Below are positions 6,455 to 14,659 of a stretch of DNA of 17,909 bases, one piece after another (the first letter of the stretch is position 1; each line of letters begins with the position of its first letter). The notes beneath the pieces are model-generated. The model had not been told where the DNA came from. It ran no database searches and saw only the letters and a program-made list of their open reading frames with translations. This stretch comes from DATKDU01 sp035512595 (GTDB taxonomy: Bacteria > Planctomycetota > Planctomycetia > Pirellulales > Pirellulaceae): the NCBI GenBank assembly GCA_035512595.1, contig DATKDU010000256.1:1-17909 (forward strand), written 5' to 3'. A program made the translations under genes and the position numbers.

Positions 6455-7744
6455 TTACCACATCGGTATCGTCAACTCGCGGCGGTCGTCGCCGTGGAGG
6501 ATCGTGAACTTGACCGAATCCCGCGGCCCGTGATTCAGCCGCAGCCAGATCAGGAATTCCGACTCGCTCATCGCCTCGGTCTGGCCATCGACGGCGACAA
6601 TCACGTCGTTCTGCTTGAGCCCGTATCGGCCTAGCCCGGCCGATTTGCCAAACATTCCCTTCACCGCCAGGGCCAGCGAATCAACGTCAATGCCGCGGGA
6701 CCGCTTGTCGGCGGCGGAGAGCGGCTCGGTCTTGAGCCCCTGCCGCAGCCCGTACCAGGAGGAGGCTCGCCAGGCGATGTCGGACTGTTTCCAGTTGCCG
6801 CCGACTTCGAACTTCTTGTCGAGCACCTCGCCGTCGCGATTGAGCCTTACGGGAATGGTCGCCTCGTCGGCCGCGTTGTGCAGGACCCACTGGATGTCGG
6901 CCAGCGAGATCAGCGGCTGGCCGCCGAGCGTTACCAACTCGTCGCCGATTTCCAGCCCCGCTTCTTCAGCCGCGGAGCCTTCGGCGACCGACTTCACCAA
7001 GAGGCCGTGATCGATATCCATCGTCAGTCCGATCCGCTCGGGCATCGGATAGGGCTTGAGGTCGCCCGCTGTCAGCTTGCCCGCTTCCCACTTGGCCCGC
7101 AGTGCAAATTCGCGAACCATGTGGCAGTGGATGCAGTTTTCCTTTTTCACCACGCTTCCCGCGGCCCGCTCGTCCAGGCCGGGAATCTCCTCCGGGACGG
7201 CATATTCCGGCTTTTTACCGCTGCGCTTTTGGGCAAGCTGCCCCTTGTTGGCCGGATAGTTTTTGTGCAGCTCAAGCGCCCGCTCGGCCGACTGGCGGAA
7301 GCCGGCGACGGAGATGTGCGAATCAGAGCCTGGCCCCGACCGCACGCGAGTTCCATAGCGGCCGAGGACCGTGCCGTCGGGCTCGAGGAACATGGCGACC
7401 CAAGACAAGTCGTAGTCGTAATCGAACAAGGACAAGTCGAGCCCCTTGGTGTGGACGATGCGGACGCAGACGAATTGTTTCTCGAGCTTCTCGAGTTCAG
7501 CATTCGGCTTCATGACAGCCGCGTCGAGCGTCCTCCCCGGCGGGCAGGGGACGCAGCGGAGGACGACCAGGATCGGCTTGCCGCTCGCCTTCGCCTGGGC
7601 CATCGCTTCGGGCAGGTCGCAGTAGAGCCAGTGGGGAGCGATCTGGTCGTCCTTGAGCTGCTCCCGTAGCTCCGATTCGGCGGCCATTGCCGCCATGGCG
7701 GTCAGAAGCACCCCGGCAAACGAAACCAGCGGGCATCCACGCAT
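6455..7744 (-). CDS. thioredoxin-like, CxxCH and PDZ multidomain protein
   Basis: A 429-aa secreted protein with a Sec signal (residues 1-22). Residues 35-165 form a thioredoxin-like domain: KPILVVLRCVPCPPGR contains the CxxC pair C64/C67, and AMFLEPDGTVLGRYG is a typical late strand. ENCIHCHMV (C204, C207, H208) is a c-type heme motif. A PDZ domain (about 237-305) contains GLLVKSVAEGSAAEEAGLEI and GDELVTLGGQPL. A second PDZ-like unit (about 345-425) contains YGLKQNDVIVAVDGQ. No protease or other catalytic domain accompanies the PDZ units. A plausible role is a periplasmic redox protein that docks onto exposed peptide ends; this is inference. GAGGAG lies 7 nt before the ATG. The gene follows the small thioredoxin-like gene by 21 bp. 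Confidence 0.8.
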   Translation of the reverse strand: MRGCPLVSFAGVLLTAMAAMAAESELREQLKDDQIAPHWLYCDLPEAMAQAKASGKPILVVLRCVPCPPGRTLDAAVMKPNAELEKLEKQFVCVRIVHTKGLDLSLFDYDYDLSWVAMFLEPDGTVLGRYGTRVRSGPGSDSHISVAGFRQSAERALELHKNYPANKGQLAQKRSGKKPEYAVPEEIPGLDERAAGSVVKKENCIHCHMVREFALRAKWEAGKLTAGDLKPYPMPERIGLTMDIDHGLLVKSVAEGSAAEEAGLEIGDELVTLGGQPLISLADIQWVLHNAADEATIPVRLNRDGEVLDKKFEVGGNWKQSDIAWRASSWYGLRQGLKTEPLSAADKRSRGIDVDSLALAVKGMFGKSAGLGRYGLKQNDVIVAVDGQTEAMSESEFLIWLRLNHGPRDSVKFTILHGDDRRELTIPMW

Positions 7745-7765
7745 CGAATTTCTCCTCGAAATGAA

Positions 7766-8371
7766 CTATTTGGCTTTCTTGGCAGGCAAAATCTTGGGCA
7801 CGTCGGCCAGCACGGCCTCGATTGCCTTGTCGGTCAACTCCCCCTTGGTCAGCGCGTGGTTGGCCTGCACCTTGTGGCGCTCGTAGAGGACGACCGTTAC
7901 GTCCGCCTCCTGGGCAATTTTGAATCCGTCCGGTCCGGCCGGCGCGTCGATGGCCAGGATCGTGTGCTTGAGCGAGTGTTTCTTTGCCGCTGCCTCCAGC
8001 TTCCCCTTGAGCTTCTCGTCCTCGCTCAGAAACACGACGAAACTCCCCATCTGCTGGTCCCGGTGCCCGGCGGCTGCCTCGTCGATCCGGGCGATCAGCT
8101 TCAGCAGAGGATCGGTCAGCTCGCGGGCGAAGATCATCGCCACGGGATTGGCCCCGTTCTCGCAGACCAGGCAGTGCGGCTCGCCGGCCCACGGCCCGGT
8201 GACATTCAGCGGCTCGAACAGGTCCGACAGCTCTTCCCCCGGCTGATGGCCGGACTTCAGCGCCTCCTTGGCGGTGACCGCCATGCCGACAACGAGCGGC
8301 AACAGTACCGCGACAATGAATGCGCGTCGATATATCGTTGTCCTTCCGCAGTCTGTTTTGATCATTCGCAT
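7766..8371 (-). CDS. small secreted thioredoxin-like protein
   Basis: A 201-aa protein with a signal peptide or anchor at about residues 16-34 (RAFIVAVLLPLVVGMAVTA). The remainder looks like a degenerate thioredoxin fold. PHCLVCENGANPVAMIFARE carries the CxxC pair C67/C70, MGSFVVFLSEDE is a core strand, and ADVTVVLYERHKVQANHAL matches the late beta hairpin. The family is secreted and redox-related by appearance; the partner is unknown. The next gene downstream encodes the thioredoxin-CxxCH-PDZ protein, so the two may exchange disulfides. No Shine-Dalgarno is visible, and the ATG at 8365, two codons in, is an equally possible start. A degenerate AT-rich repeat immediately precedes it. Confidence 0.7.
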   Translation of the reverse strand: MRMIKTDCGRTTIYRRAFIVAVLLPLVVGMAVTAKEALKSGHQPGEELSDLFEPLNVTGPWAGEPHCLVCENGANPVAMIFARELTDPLLKLIARIDEAAAGHRDQQMGSFVVFLSEDEKLKGKLEAAAKKHSLKHTILAIDAPAGPDGFKIAQEADVTVVLYERHKVQANHALTKGELTDKAIEAVLADVPKILPAKKAK

Positions 8372-8373
8372 GT

Positions 8374-8420
8374 CAGATTTTGGATTTGTTTCGGATTTGG
8401 TGCTTCGAGTTTCGTGCTTC
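8374..8420. repeat. degenerate AT-rich short-motif repeat between genes
   Basis: Between the kelch gene and the small thioredoxin-like gene lies an AT-rich stretch of repeated short words. GGATTTG occurs at 8382-8388 and 8393-8399, and GTGCTTC at 8400-8406 and 8414-8420, with TTCG interspersed. On the reverse strand it reads as CGAA, AAATCC and GAAGCAC words, a kind of filler I recall as common between planctomycete genes. It stands out from the GC-rich surroundings. Function is unknown. Confidence 0.5.
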
Positions 8421-8422
8421 CG

Positions 8423-10348
8423 CTATTGGTGCCACTCGCCGACAAACGGCTCGTAGAACGGCTGCCACTCGCGGTTGAACCAGACCGGGCTGCTGGGAAA
8501 TCCTTCCTGGCCGAGTGCATCGACCGCCACGACGTAATACCGCCGCGTTCCCTTGCCGGCGTCCGGGTCCGTGAAGCTCGTCTTGGCAATCGGCTGTTCA
8601 GTCAGCCGGACAATCGGGTCCTTATTGTACCGGCCGTCCATGCGGTACACGCGGTAGCCGGCGATTCCCTTCTCGGGATTGGGCTCCCACTTGAGATGGC
8701 ACGCCGTCCCCTCTTCCTTGGCGAAGAAATGCTGCGGCGCGGAGGGGATCGTGAAAGTCGCCGGCGAGGGGCCGCTGGCGCCGCCAACCGCATCGAGGAA
8801 CCGCAGGCGATAGGCGTAGACGGCGCAAGCGTACTCGCGGCCGCTCGCGTCGAGCTCCTCATCGTGAACGCGGCGCTCCTCGATCGGCTCGCCATCGATG
8901 GCTGATTTCTGCCCGAGGCTCACGAGCGTGTCGGAAAATCTCGTCTCGGAGACCGGCGCCTTCGTAATCCGTTCGAACTTTCCAATCCGGCGGATCAGGC
9001 CGACGCTGGGCGATGCCAGCGGCGGCGTCTGGCTCTTGAGCCGCTTGAGCTGGTCCTCGCTGAGCACCTCGACCGGCGCACGCTCGACGAGGTAGCCGGT
9101 GATCTCCGCTCCCAGCGGCGCTTGCCACGAAATCTCCACGTGGCGCTGGTCGATCACGGAGACGACGACATCGACGACCAGCGGGGGGTATGCGGCTGGC
9201 TTTGCCGCCGGTGGTCGGACGCCCGCGCCCTTGTCTCCCGGCGGCAATCGATACGCCCAAATCTGCTGCTCGTTGACCTTCCCATGCGCCCGGTTTTCCA
9301 GCAGCGCCACGCCCAACTCCGGCGCGAACATGAGCTGCCGCGCCCGATTGCCGGTCGGATCGGGCTCACGCTGCGGGTTCATCTTCGTCCAGCGGTTCTC
9401 CCCCGCGTCGTATGCCCACGTTTCCAGAGCGTGCGTCGCCTCCTCGTCCTTGCCGGTCGTGACCTTGGCGATCGCCAGCACCTGGCCGGCACTGGCGTCG
9501 TAGGTCAGCACGGCGTCGTTCTTATCAGTCGGCGGCATTTGCGGCGGCTGCATGTCCCGCCACTCGTTCTTGGCCAGGTCGTAGGCCCACGTATGCTGGT
9601 CGTCGTCGAACTGCGCCCCGAAGAGAATGTGCAGCTTGTGCTTCTGGTCGTAAGCCATGTTCCCGCCGCTGCGCGGGGCCGGCTCCTCGGGGGGCGACAT
9701 CTTTTTCCACTCGTTCGTCCACGGGTCGTACGTCCACGTTCCTTCGTGGCTTCCTTCGCCGCCAAACAGGACGATCACCCGCCGGTCGGTGTCGTACGAC
9801 GCGCACCTGAGCGGCCGCGGATGGGCCGTCGGCAGCGGCCGCATGTTCCGCCACTTGTTCTCCCCCAGGTCGTACGTCCAGACCGACGAGTCGTTGAGAT
9901 AAACCTCGCGCATCCACTGCCAGCCGTGGCTGGCGCTGAACGCGGGAAAGCGGATGTATCGCCCGCTCACGGGGTCAAACACATTCTGCTGCCCGCAGCA
10001 AATGCCGGGAGGCGACGTGTTGGGCTCCCTGATCGTCCACTTCGCAGCGAGCGGATCGAAAGTCCAGATTTCCGATCCCTGCTCGCCGCCGCCCCCCTGG
10101 TTGTGGCCGCCGTAGCGGATCATCACCTGATGCTTCGCGTCCCAGACGCAGGCTCCTTCGTATCCCAGCCGCGGCGAAGGCGGCGTGCTTTCCAGCGGGC
10201 TGAGCTTGACCCAGGTGTTCGGGGGAATGGAAGTGAGTCTCTCGCCCGCCTGTTTCCCCGAATCTTGGGATTGAGCTGCCACCGGCACGCTCAGGGAGCC
10301 TGCCAGGACGACGAGCAACAAGATCGCAAGCCGAGAAGTTCGCGGCAT
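8423..10348 (-). CDS. secreted kelch-repeat and fibronectin type III protein
   Basis: A 641-aa protein with a clear Sec signal (SRLAILLLVVLAGSLSVPVAAQ, residues 5-26). Residues 45-370 form a kelch/galactose-oxidase-like propeller: blades repeat a GG or FG motif followed by W.YD and N.W, for example VIVLFGGEGSHEGTWTYDPW (191-210) and HTWAYDLAKNEW (252-263). After a Pro/Ala linker come two fibronectin III-like domains (about 390-535 and 535-625), with VEISWQAP and HLKWEPNPEKGIAGYRVYR. The likely role is an exported binding protein. The start at 10348 was chosen because it begins the signal peptide; the open frame continues 57 codons upstream into the preceding gene. The spacing to the preceding gene's stop codon is 13 bp, and a weak GAGGA lies 12 nt upstream, so translation may be coupled. 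Confidence 0.85.
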   Translation of the reverse strand: MPRTSRLAILLLVVLAGSLSVPVAAQSQDSGKQAGERLTSIPPNTWVKLSPLESTPPSPRLGYEGACVWDAKHQVMIRYGGHNQGGGGEQGSEIWTFDPLAAKWTIREPNTSPPGICCGQQNVFDPVSGRYIRFPAFSASHGWQWMREVYLNDSSVWTYDLGENKWRNMRPLPTAHPRPLRCASYDTDRRVIVLFGGEGSHEGTWTYDPWTNEWKKMSPPEEPAPRSGGNMAYDQKHKLHILFGAQFDDDQHTWAYDLAKNEWRDMQPPQMPPTDKNDAVLTYDASAGQVLAIAKVTTGKDEEATHALETWAYDAGENRWTKMNPQREPDPTGNRARQLMFAPELGVALLENRAHGKVNEQQIWAYRLPPGDKGAGVRPPAAKPAAYPPLVVDVVVSVIDQRHVEISWQAPLGAEITGYLVERAPVEVLSEDQLKRLKSQTPPLASPSVGLIRRIGKFERITKAPVSETRFSDTLVSLGQKSAIDGEPIEERRVHDEELDASGREYACAVYAYRLRFLDAVGGASGPSPATFTIPSAPQHFFAKEEGTACHLKWEPNPEKGIAGYRVYRMDGRYNKDPIVRLTEQPIAKTSFTDPDAGKGTRRYYVVAVDALGQEGFPSSPVWFNREWQPFYEPFVGEWHQ

Positions 10349-10361
10349 CGGAGCACCGTCC

Positions 10362-12839
10362 TCAGTGATTGACCACAAACTCTTTGGTGTTGACCAGTGC
10401 CCACAGCAGTTCCCGCAACCCTTCCCGCGGCGAATTGGCCGCGGAAAGGTGTCGAGCCGCAATCTGCCGCTCGATTGCCGTCGGCATTCGGCCGAGCGAG
10501 CGGAGATAGGCGGCTTCAATCAGCTTCTCAGCCGCGGGCCACTCTTTCTTGCCATGTTCACGATCAAGCTGCGCCAGCCAGCCCTCTTTTCGATCCAAGA
10601 GCGACAGCAGCTCCGCGTCGTTACGGAGGAATAGCGTCTGCTGGAGGCTGGGGCTGGCGGACCGCTCGCAGTCGCAGTTGACCTCGCGGGCCGGTTTGCC
10701 GAACAGGTAGACCGCGTACAGCGTCTCGTCGCGGCGATTGCTGAAGCCGCTCTTGGGGCCGATCGCCCGCTGGCCGATTTTCCCTTCGTCGCTGGCCAGA
10801 GCAGTCATCTCGTCGTCGGACGCCGTCGCCAGGACCAGCGCGTCGTACATCACCTCCGCCGGCAGCCGCCGCAGGATCGCCCGGCTGAAGTTCCGTTCGT
10901 CGAGCACCCCCGGCTGCGGCGATCGCCAGCTTCGCTGGTACGCGTGGCTGCTCAGAATCTCGCGATGCAGCCACATCAGGTCATAGCCGTGAGCCACAAA
11001 CTCGCGCGTCAGATGGTCCAGCAGCGGACCATTGACGGCCGGATTGGCCAGGTTCATGTCATCCGGCGGCTCGACAATGCCGCGGCCGAAGTGGCTGGCC
11101 CACACCCGGTTGACGACGGCCCGCGCAAAATACGGATTGTCCTCCTGCCGCAGCCAGTCCATCAGCGGCCGCCGCGGATCGTCGTACTGCTGCGTCAGCA
11201 CCTCCTCGCCCCCCAGCAGACGCGGCGTGATCACCCGGCCAAATTTACCCTTGCTGTTTCTCGGCGGCCTCGTCGGGCGGCTCGGTCGCTGCGGCACCGT
11301 GACTTCCTTGAACGGCAGCACGGTCCCGCTTTCCAAGAGCGCGACGAATTGTCGCTTGTAGTCGCCGGAGTCCTCGTCCATTTTTCCCAGCCCGGCCGCC
11401 TCTTTCATCTCCCGCATCTGCTCGCGGGCGGACGGGCCGTAACGGACGCCATTGAAGAATGCCGTGAACTGGTCGAAGTCCTGCTTGGTCCACTGGTCGA
11501 ACGGGTGCTTGTGACACTGGGCGCATTCCAGACGCACGCCGAGGAACGAGTAGGCGAACGCGCGGGCCTTCTCCTCCGGCGGTCCGAGTGCTCGCCGCGA
11601 CCAGAACCAGGGGACGGTCGGGTGGTCCGCGAAATCGGCCGGATTCTCCTTGCGGAAATAGGAGCTCATCTCCGCGCAGAAATCTTCGTACGTCTGATCG
11701 GGGCGGCGGCTCGTCGCCAGGACGATGCCGGCGGCTATTTCGTCGTAAGGAACGTTCTCCTCCAGGCGGCGATAAAACCAGCGATGCCACAGCTCGCTGT
11801 AGCGCCGCCGCAGCCCCTGCTCGCCGCCGACCGGCCCGGCCCCTTCGCCGTTGCCGGTCCAGTCCCCGAGCTTCGTGGCCCACCAGGCGGCATACGTCGG
11901 CCGCTTCATCAGCTCGTCGATCTTTTGGCCTCGTTTGTCGTTCGACTTGTCGGCAACGAACGCCTTCACTTCGTCGGGCAGGGGCAACGTTCCCGTCAAA
12001 TCGAGGCTCGCACGGCGGAGGAACTCTTCATCGGTGCAAATCTCCGCCGGGACAATGCCCAGCTTGCGGAGCTTGGCGACGATCAACTCGTCGATCTTGG
12101 TTGGTGTTTTGACTTCCGGATAGCGCGCGCCGGCAAGATCCGACACCGGGAAGATCGCCGGCACGGGGACCACGCCATTGTCGTAAAAGACGACGATATG
12201 CGCATCGCCGCGACCGACGGCACTTACTTTGCCGCTGCCATCGACGGTCGCCACCGACTCGTCGCTCGTCTGAAAGCGGCACAGCGGCGTGACAACCTCG
12301 CGGCTGCCGTCGGACCAGCGGGCGATGACCTTGAGCGGCACGATTTCTCCAGGCGACGACAAGAGAATTTCCGCCGGCTCGATATCGAGGGCGACAAACT
12401 GGGCCGCATCGGCCGGCATCGGTTTGGCGCCGGCCTTGATCCAGGCCACGAGCAGCCGATGCTGCCACGTCCCGGGTTCAACGCGTTGGCCCCCCTCGTG
12501 GTCCACGCCTGCGGTCGGCTTGAGAATCGCCAGGCTCCCCTCCGGCGATTTCACGTCCACGCGCGGCTCGTCCCCTCCGGCCAATGCCTCGTGGTCGGCG
12601 GCAAAGTCATAGCCAAACAGCGACAGCCGGAAGCCGCCTTGCCCTTGAAACGAGCCATGGCAGGCCCGGCCGTTGCAGCCGAGCGTTCCCAGCAGCGGAA
12701 CGACGTGCCGCTGAAAATCGGGCCTTTCCGCCGTGTGCTCGCCGGCAAACCGCTGGCTGACCGGAACGAGCGTCTCCCCGCCGGCCGCGACCGCCGACCA
12801 GGCCATGAGGGCGATCGATGCAAAGGCGAACTGTTTCAT
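10362..12839 (-). CDS. PSCyt1, Big2, DUF1549, DUF1553 protein (large form)
   Basis: An 825-aa secreted protein, first in the leftward run. The Sec signal is residues 1-20. A planctomycete cytochrome-like PSCyt1 domain (about 40-145) contains LGCNGRACHG, where C55, C60 and H61 make a CX4CH rather than CX2CH motif, and GGFRLSLFGYD. A Big2-type immunoglobulin fold follows (about 150-232). DUF1549 (about 245-465) contains RRASLDLTGTLPLPDE and LECAQCHKHPFDQW with CxxCH C439/C442/H443. DUF1553 (about 540-810) contains NPYFARAVVNRVWASHFGRG, and the protein ends in FVVNH. Two heme-type motifs suggest an extracytoplasmic electron-transfer or binding role; the substrate is unknown. Start 12839 was chosen over an upstream in-frame ATG because it begins the signal and has GGAG 6-7 nt upstream. 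No DUF1501 gene follows directly, which is unusual. Confidence 0.9.
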   Translation of the reverse strand: MKQFAFASIALMAWSAVAAGGETLVPVSQRFAGEHTAERPDFQRHVVPLLGTLGCNGRACHGSFQGQGGFRLSLFGYDFAADHEALAGGDEPRVDVKSPEGSLAILKPTAGVDHEGGQRVEPGTWQHRLLVAWIKAGAKPMPADAAQFVALDIEPAEILLSSPGEIVPLKVIARWSDGSREVVTPLCRFQTSDESVATVDGSGKVSAVGRGDAHIVVFYDNGVVPVPAIFPVSDLAGARYPEVKTPTKIDELIVAKLRKLGIVPAEICTDEEFLRRASLDLTGTLPLPDEVKAFVADKSNDKRGQKIDELMKRPTYAAWWATKLGDWTGNGEGAGPVGGEQGLRRRYSELWHRWFYRRLEENVPYDEIAAGIVLATSRRPDQTYEDFCAEMSSYFRKENPADFADHPTVPWFWSRRALGPPEEKARAFAYSFLGVRLECAQCHKHPFDQWTKQDFDQFTAFFNGVRYGPSAREQMREMKEAAGLGKMDEDSGDYKRQFVALLESGTVLPFKEVTVPQRPSRPTRPPRNSKGKFGRVITPRLLGGEEVLTQQYDDPRRPLMDWLRQEDNPYFARAVVNRVWASHFGRGIVEPPDDMNLANPAVNGPLLDHLTREFVAHGYDLMWLHREILSSHAYQRSWRSPQPGVLDERNFSRAILRRLPAEVMYDALVLATASDDEMTALASDEGKIGQRAIGPKSGFSNRRDETLYAVYLFGKPAREVNCDCERSASPSLQQTLFLRNDAELLSLLDRKEGWLAQLDREHGKKEWPAAEKLIEAAYLRSLGRMPTAIERQIAARHLSAANSPREGLRELLWALVNTKEFVVNH

Positions 12840-12871
12840 GCCACTCTCCGCGCGCAAGCGGTCGCGTCACC

Positions 12872-12883
12872 TGGCAATTGCCA
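12872..12883. promoter_or_regulatory. perfect 12-bp palindrome, candidate operator
   Basis: TGGCAATTGCCA is a perfect palindrome in the 116-bp divergent region between the eight-gene run and the amidase gene. It abuts the -10-like element of the candidate leftward promoter and would cover its expected transcription start, a common repressor position. No regulator gene is in the window. Confidence 0.35.
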
Positions 12884-12911
12884 CTATGCTCAGATGCGCG
12901 AGCACCCTCAA
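12883..12911 (-). promoter_or_regulatory. candidate sigma-70-like promoter for the leftward operon
   Basis: On the reverse strand TTGAGG (12911-12906) and CATAGT (12888-12883) are separated by 17 bp. Each matches the sigma-70 consensus at 4 of 6 bases. It lies about 45 bp upstream of the ATG at 12839. Planctomycete promoters are poorly conserved, so this is a suggestion only. Confidence 0.3.
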
Positions 12912-12955
12912 AAATTGTCCCCGATGGACGCGATTCCACCCGGAGAAATTGCCCG

Positions 12956-14653
12956 ATGGCCGATTCCGAGCATCCCATTCTCGCATCCCGCCCCAGCCGT
13001 CGCGAGGTCCTGGCCGGTCTGGCCGGCCTGGGCATTGGGACGGCCGTCTTTCAGCGGGCCTTGGCGGCACAGGCCGAGAATGGGGCCGTGACCGCTGAAA
13101 TGGTCCAGCAGGCGGAGTGGATTGCCGGCATCGAACTCTCCGAAGAAGAGCGGAATGCAGCGGCCAAGGAGATCGAAGGGGACCTGAAGAAATACGAAGC
13201 TTTGCGGCAAGCGGCAGTGGGTTACGATGTGCCGCCGGCCCTGACGTTCTATCCGCTGCCGCCGCAAACGAGCGGGGGCGAGATCGACCGCTCGGCCATT
13301 GTCCCAATCAAGCGGGCCGATGTGCGGCGGCCGGCGAGTGACGAGGAGCTGGCGTTTCTGCCGGTGACCCAACTGGCAGAGCTTTTGCGCACGCGGCAAT
13401 TGTCGTCGGTCGAGCTGACGAAGCTTTACCTGGCGCGGCTACGAAAGTACGACGAATTGCTCAAGTGCGTCGTGACGCTCACCGACGAAGTGGCGCTAAA
13501 GCAAGCCGAACAGGCCGACAAGGAAATCGCCGCTGGCAATTACCGCGGCCCGCTGCACGGCATTCCCTGGGGCGCCAAGGACCTGATCGCCTATCCGGGC
13601 TACAAGACGACGTGGGGGGCGGGCGTCTTTCAGGAGCAGACGCTCGACGTGAAGGCAGCAGTGGCTATGCGGCTGGAAGAAGCGGGGGCGGTCCTCGTCG
13701 CCAAGTTGACACTCGGGGCGCTGGCCTGGGGGGACGAATGGTTCGGCGGCATGACCCGCAACCCGTGGCAGTCTCAGGAAGGCTCCAGCGGCTCGTCGGC
13801 CGGTTCTGCATCGGCGGTCGTGGCGGGGCTCGTCGGCTTTGCCATCGGCAGCGAGACGCTAGGCAGCATCGTCTCGCCGTCGCGGCGGTGCAGCGCCAGC
13901 GGTCTGCGGCCGACGTTCGGCCGCGTCAGCCGCTTCGGCTGCATGACCCTCTGCTGGAGCCTGGACAAGCTAGGGCCGATCTGCCGCTCGATCGAAGACT
14001 GTGCCCTGGTGCTGGGGGCGATCCACGGCTACGACGAGCGCGATGTGGCGAGTGTGACGCGTCAGTTCCACTGGCCCCCAAAGCGCGAAATCAGCGACCT
14101 GACGGTCGGTTACTTCCAAAATGACAAGCCGCTGGCCGATCGCCGCGAGATCGGCGTGCTCGAGCGGCTGGGCGTTACGCTGAAGGACATCAAGCTGCCC
14201 AGCAAGCTTCCCATCGGTCCGCTGACCGTCATTCTCGACACCGAGTCAGCCGCCGTCTTCGATCCGCTGACGCGCGCGGGCATTCGCGACGGCATCGGCA
14301 AATGGGCAGCGACCTTTCGCCAGGGGCAGTTCGTGCCGGCGGTCGAGTACCTGCGGGCCAATCGCGTGCGGACGCTCTTGATTCAAGAAATGGAAGAGCT
14401 ATTCAAAGACATCGACGCCTACGTCGGCGGGGACGACCTGGTGCTGACGAACTTTACGGGGCATCCGACCGTCGTCGTTCCCGACGGCGAACGGGAAGGG
14501 AGCACCAGCGGCCAGCCGGGGACGATCACGTTCACCGGCCGGCTCTTCGGCGAGACCGACCTGCTTTCGCTCGCCCACGCCTACCAGCAGACGACGACCG
14601 CTCATCTCCGCCGCCCGCCGCTGGACAAATTTCTGGCAGAAAAATCGCAGTGA
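12956..14653 (+). CDS. amidase-signature family enzyme, Tat-exported
   Basis: A 565-aa member of the amidase-signature family (GatA/FAAH-like), which hydrolyses C-N amide bonds with a Ser-cisSer-Lys triad. Visible candidates are K208 in GIPWGAKDL, S280 in GSSAGSASAVVAGL and nucleophile S304 in GSETLGSIVSPS. The 24-residue spacing between the serines equals that of FAAH. Residues 1-43 form a twin-arginine signal (PSRREVLAGLAGLGIGTAVF), so it acts outside the cytoplasm and is not the tRNA amidotransferase. An unusual helical extension (about 44-110) precedes the catalytic domain. GGAG lies 10 nt upstream of the chosen ATG; in-frame codons further upstream lie in the divergent promoter region and were rejected. 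The substrate is unknown. It ends 6 bp from the convergent lipoprotein gene. Confidence 0.88.
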   Translation: MADSEHPILASRPSRREVLAGLAGLGIGTAVFQRALAAQAENGAVTAEMVQQAEWIAGIELSEEERNAAAKEIEGDLKKYEALRQAAVGYDVPPALTFYPLPPQTSGGEIDRSAIVPIKRADVRRPASDEELAFLPVTQLAELLRTRQLSSVELTKLYLARLRKYDELLKCVVTLTDEVALKQAEQADKEIAAGNYRGPLHGIPWGAKDLIAYPGYKTTWGAGVFQEQTLDVKAAVAMRLEEAGAVLVAKLTLGALAWGDEWFGGMTRNPWQSQEGSSGSSAGSASAVVAGLVGFAIGSETLGSIVSPSRRCSASGLRPTFGRVSRFGCMTLCWSLDKLGPICRSIEDCALVLGAIHGYDERDVASVTRQFHWPPKREISDLTVGYFQNDKPLADRREIGVLERLGVTLKDIKLPSKLPIGPLTVILDTESAAVFDPLTRAGIRDGIGKWAATFRQGQFVPAVEYLRANRVRTLLIQEMEELFKDIDAYVGGDDLVLTNFTGHPTVVVPDGEREGSTSGQPGTITFTGRLFGETDLLSLAHAYQQTTTAHLRRPPLDKFLAEKSQ

Positions 14654-14659
14654 GGATTC

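Noticed and set aside
10944..13091. Long rightward open frame of 715 codons opposite the large DUF1549/DUF1553 gene
   Set aside because: It mirrors a gene with clear signal, heme motifs and conserved ending; its own translation is Arg/His/Leu-rich with no domain.
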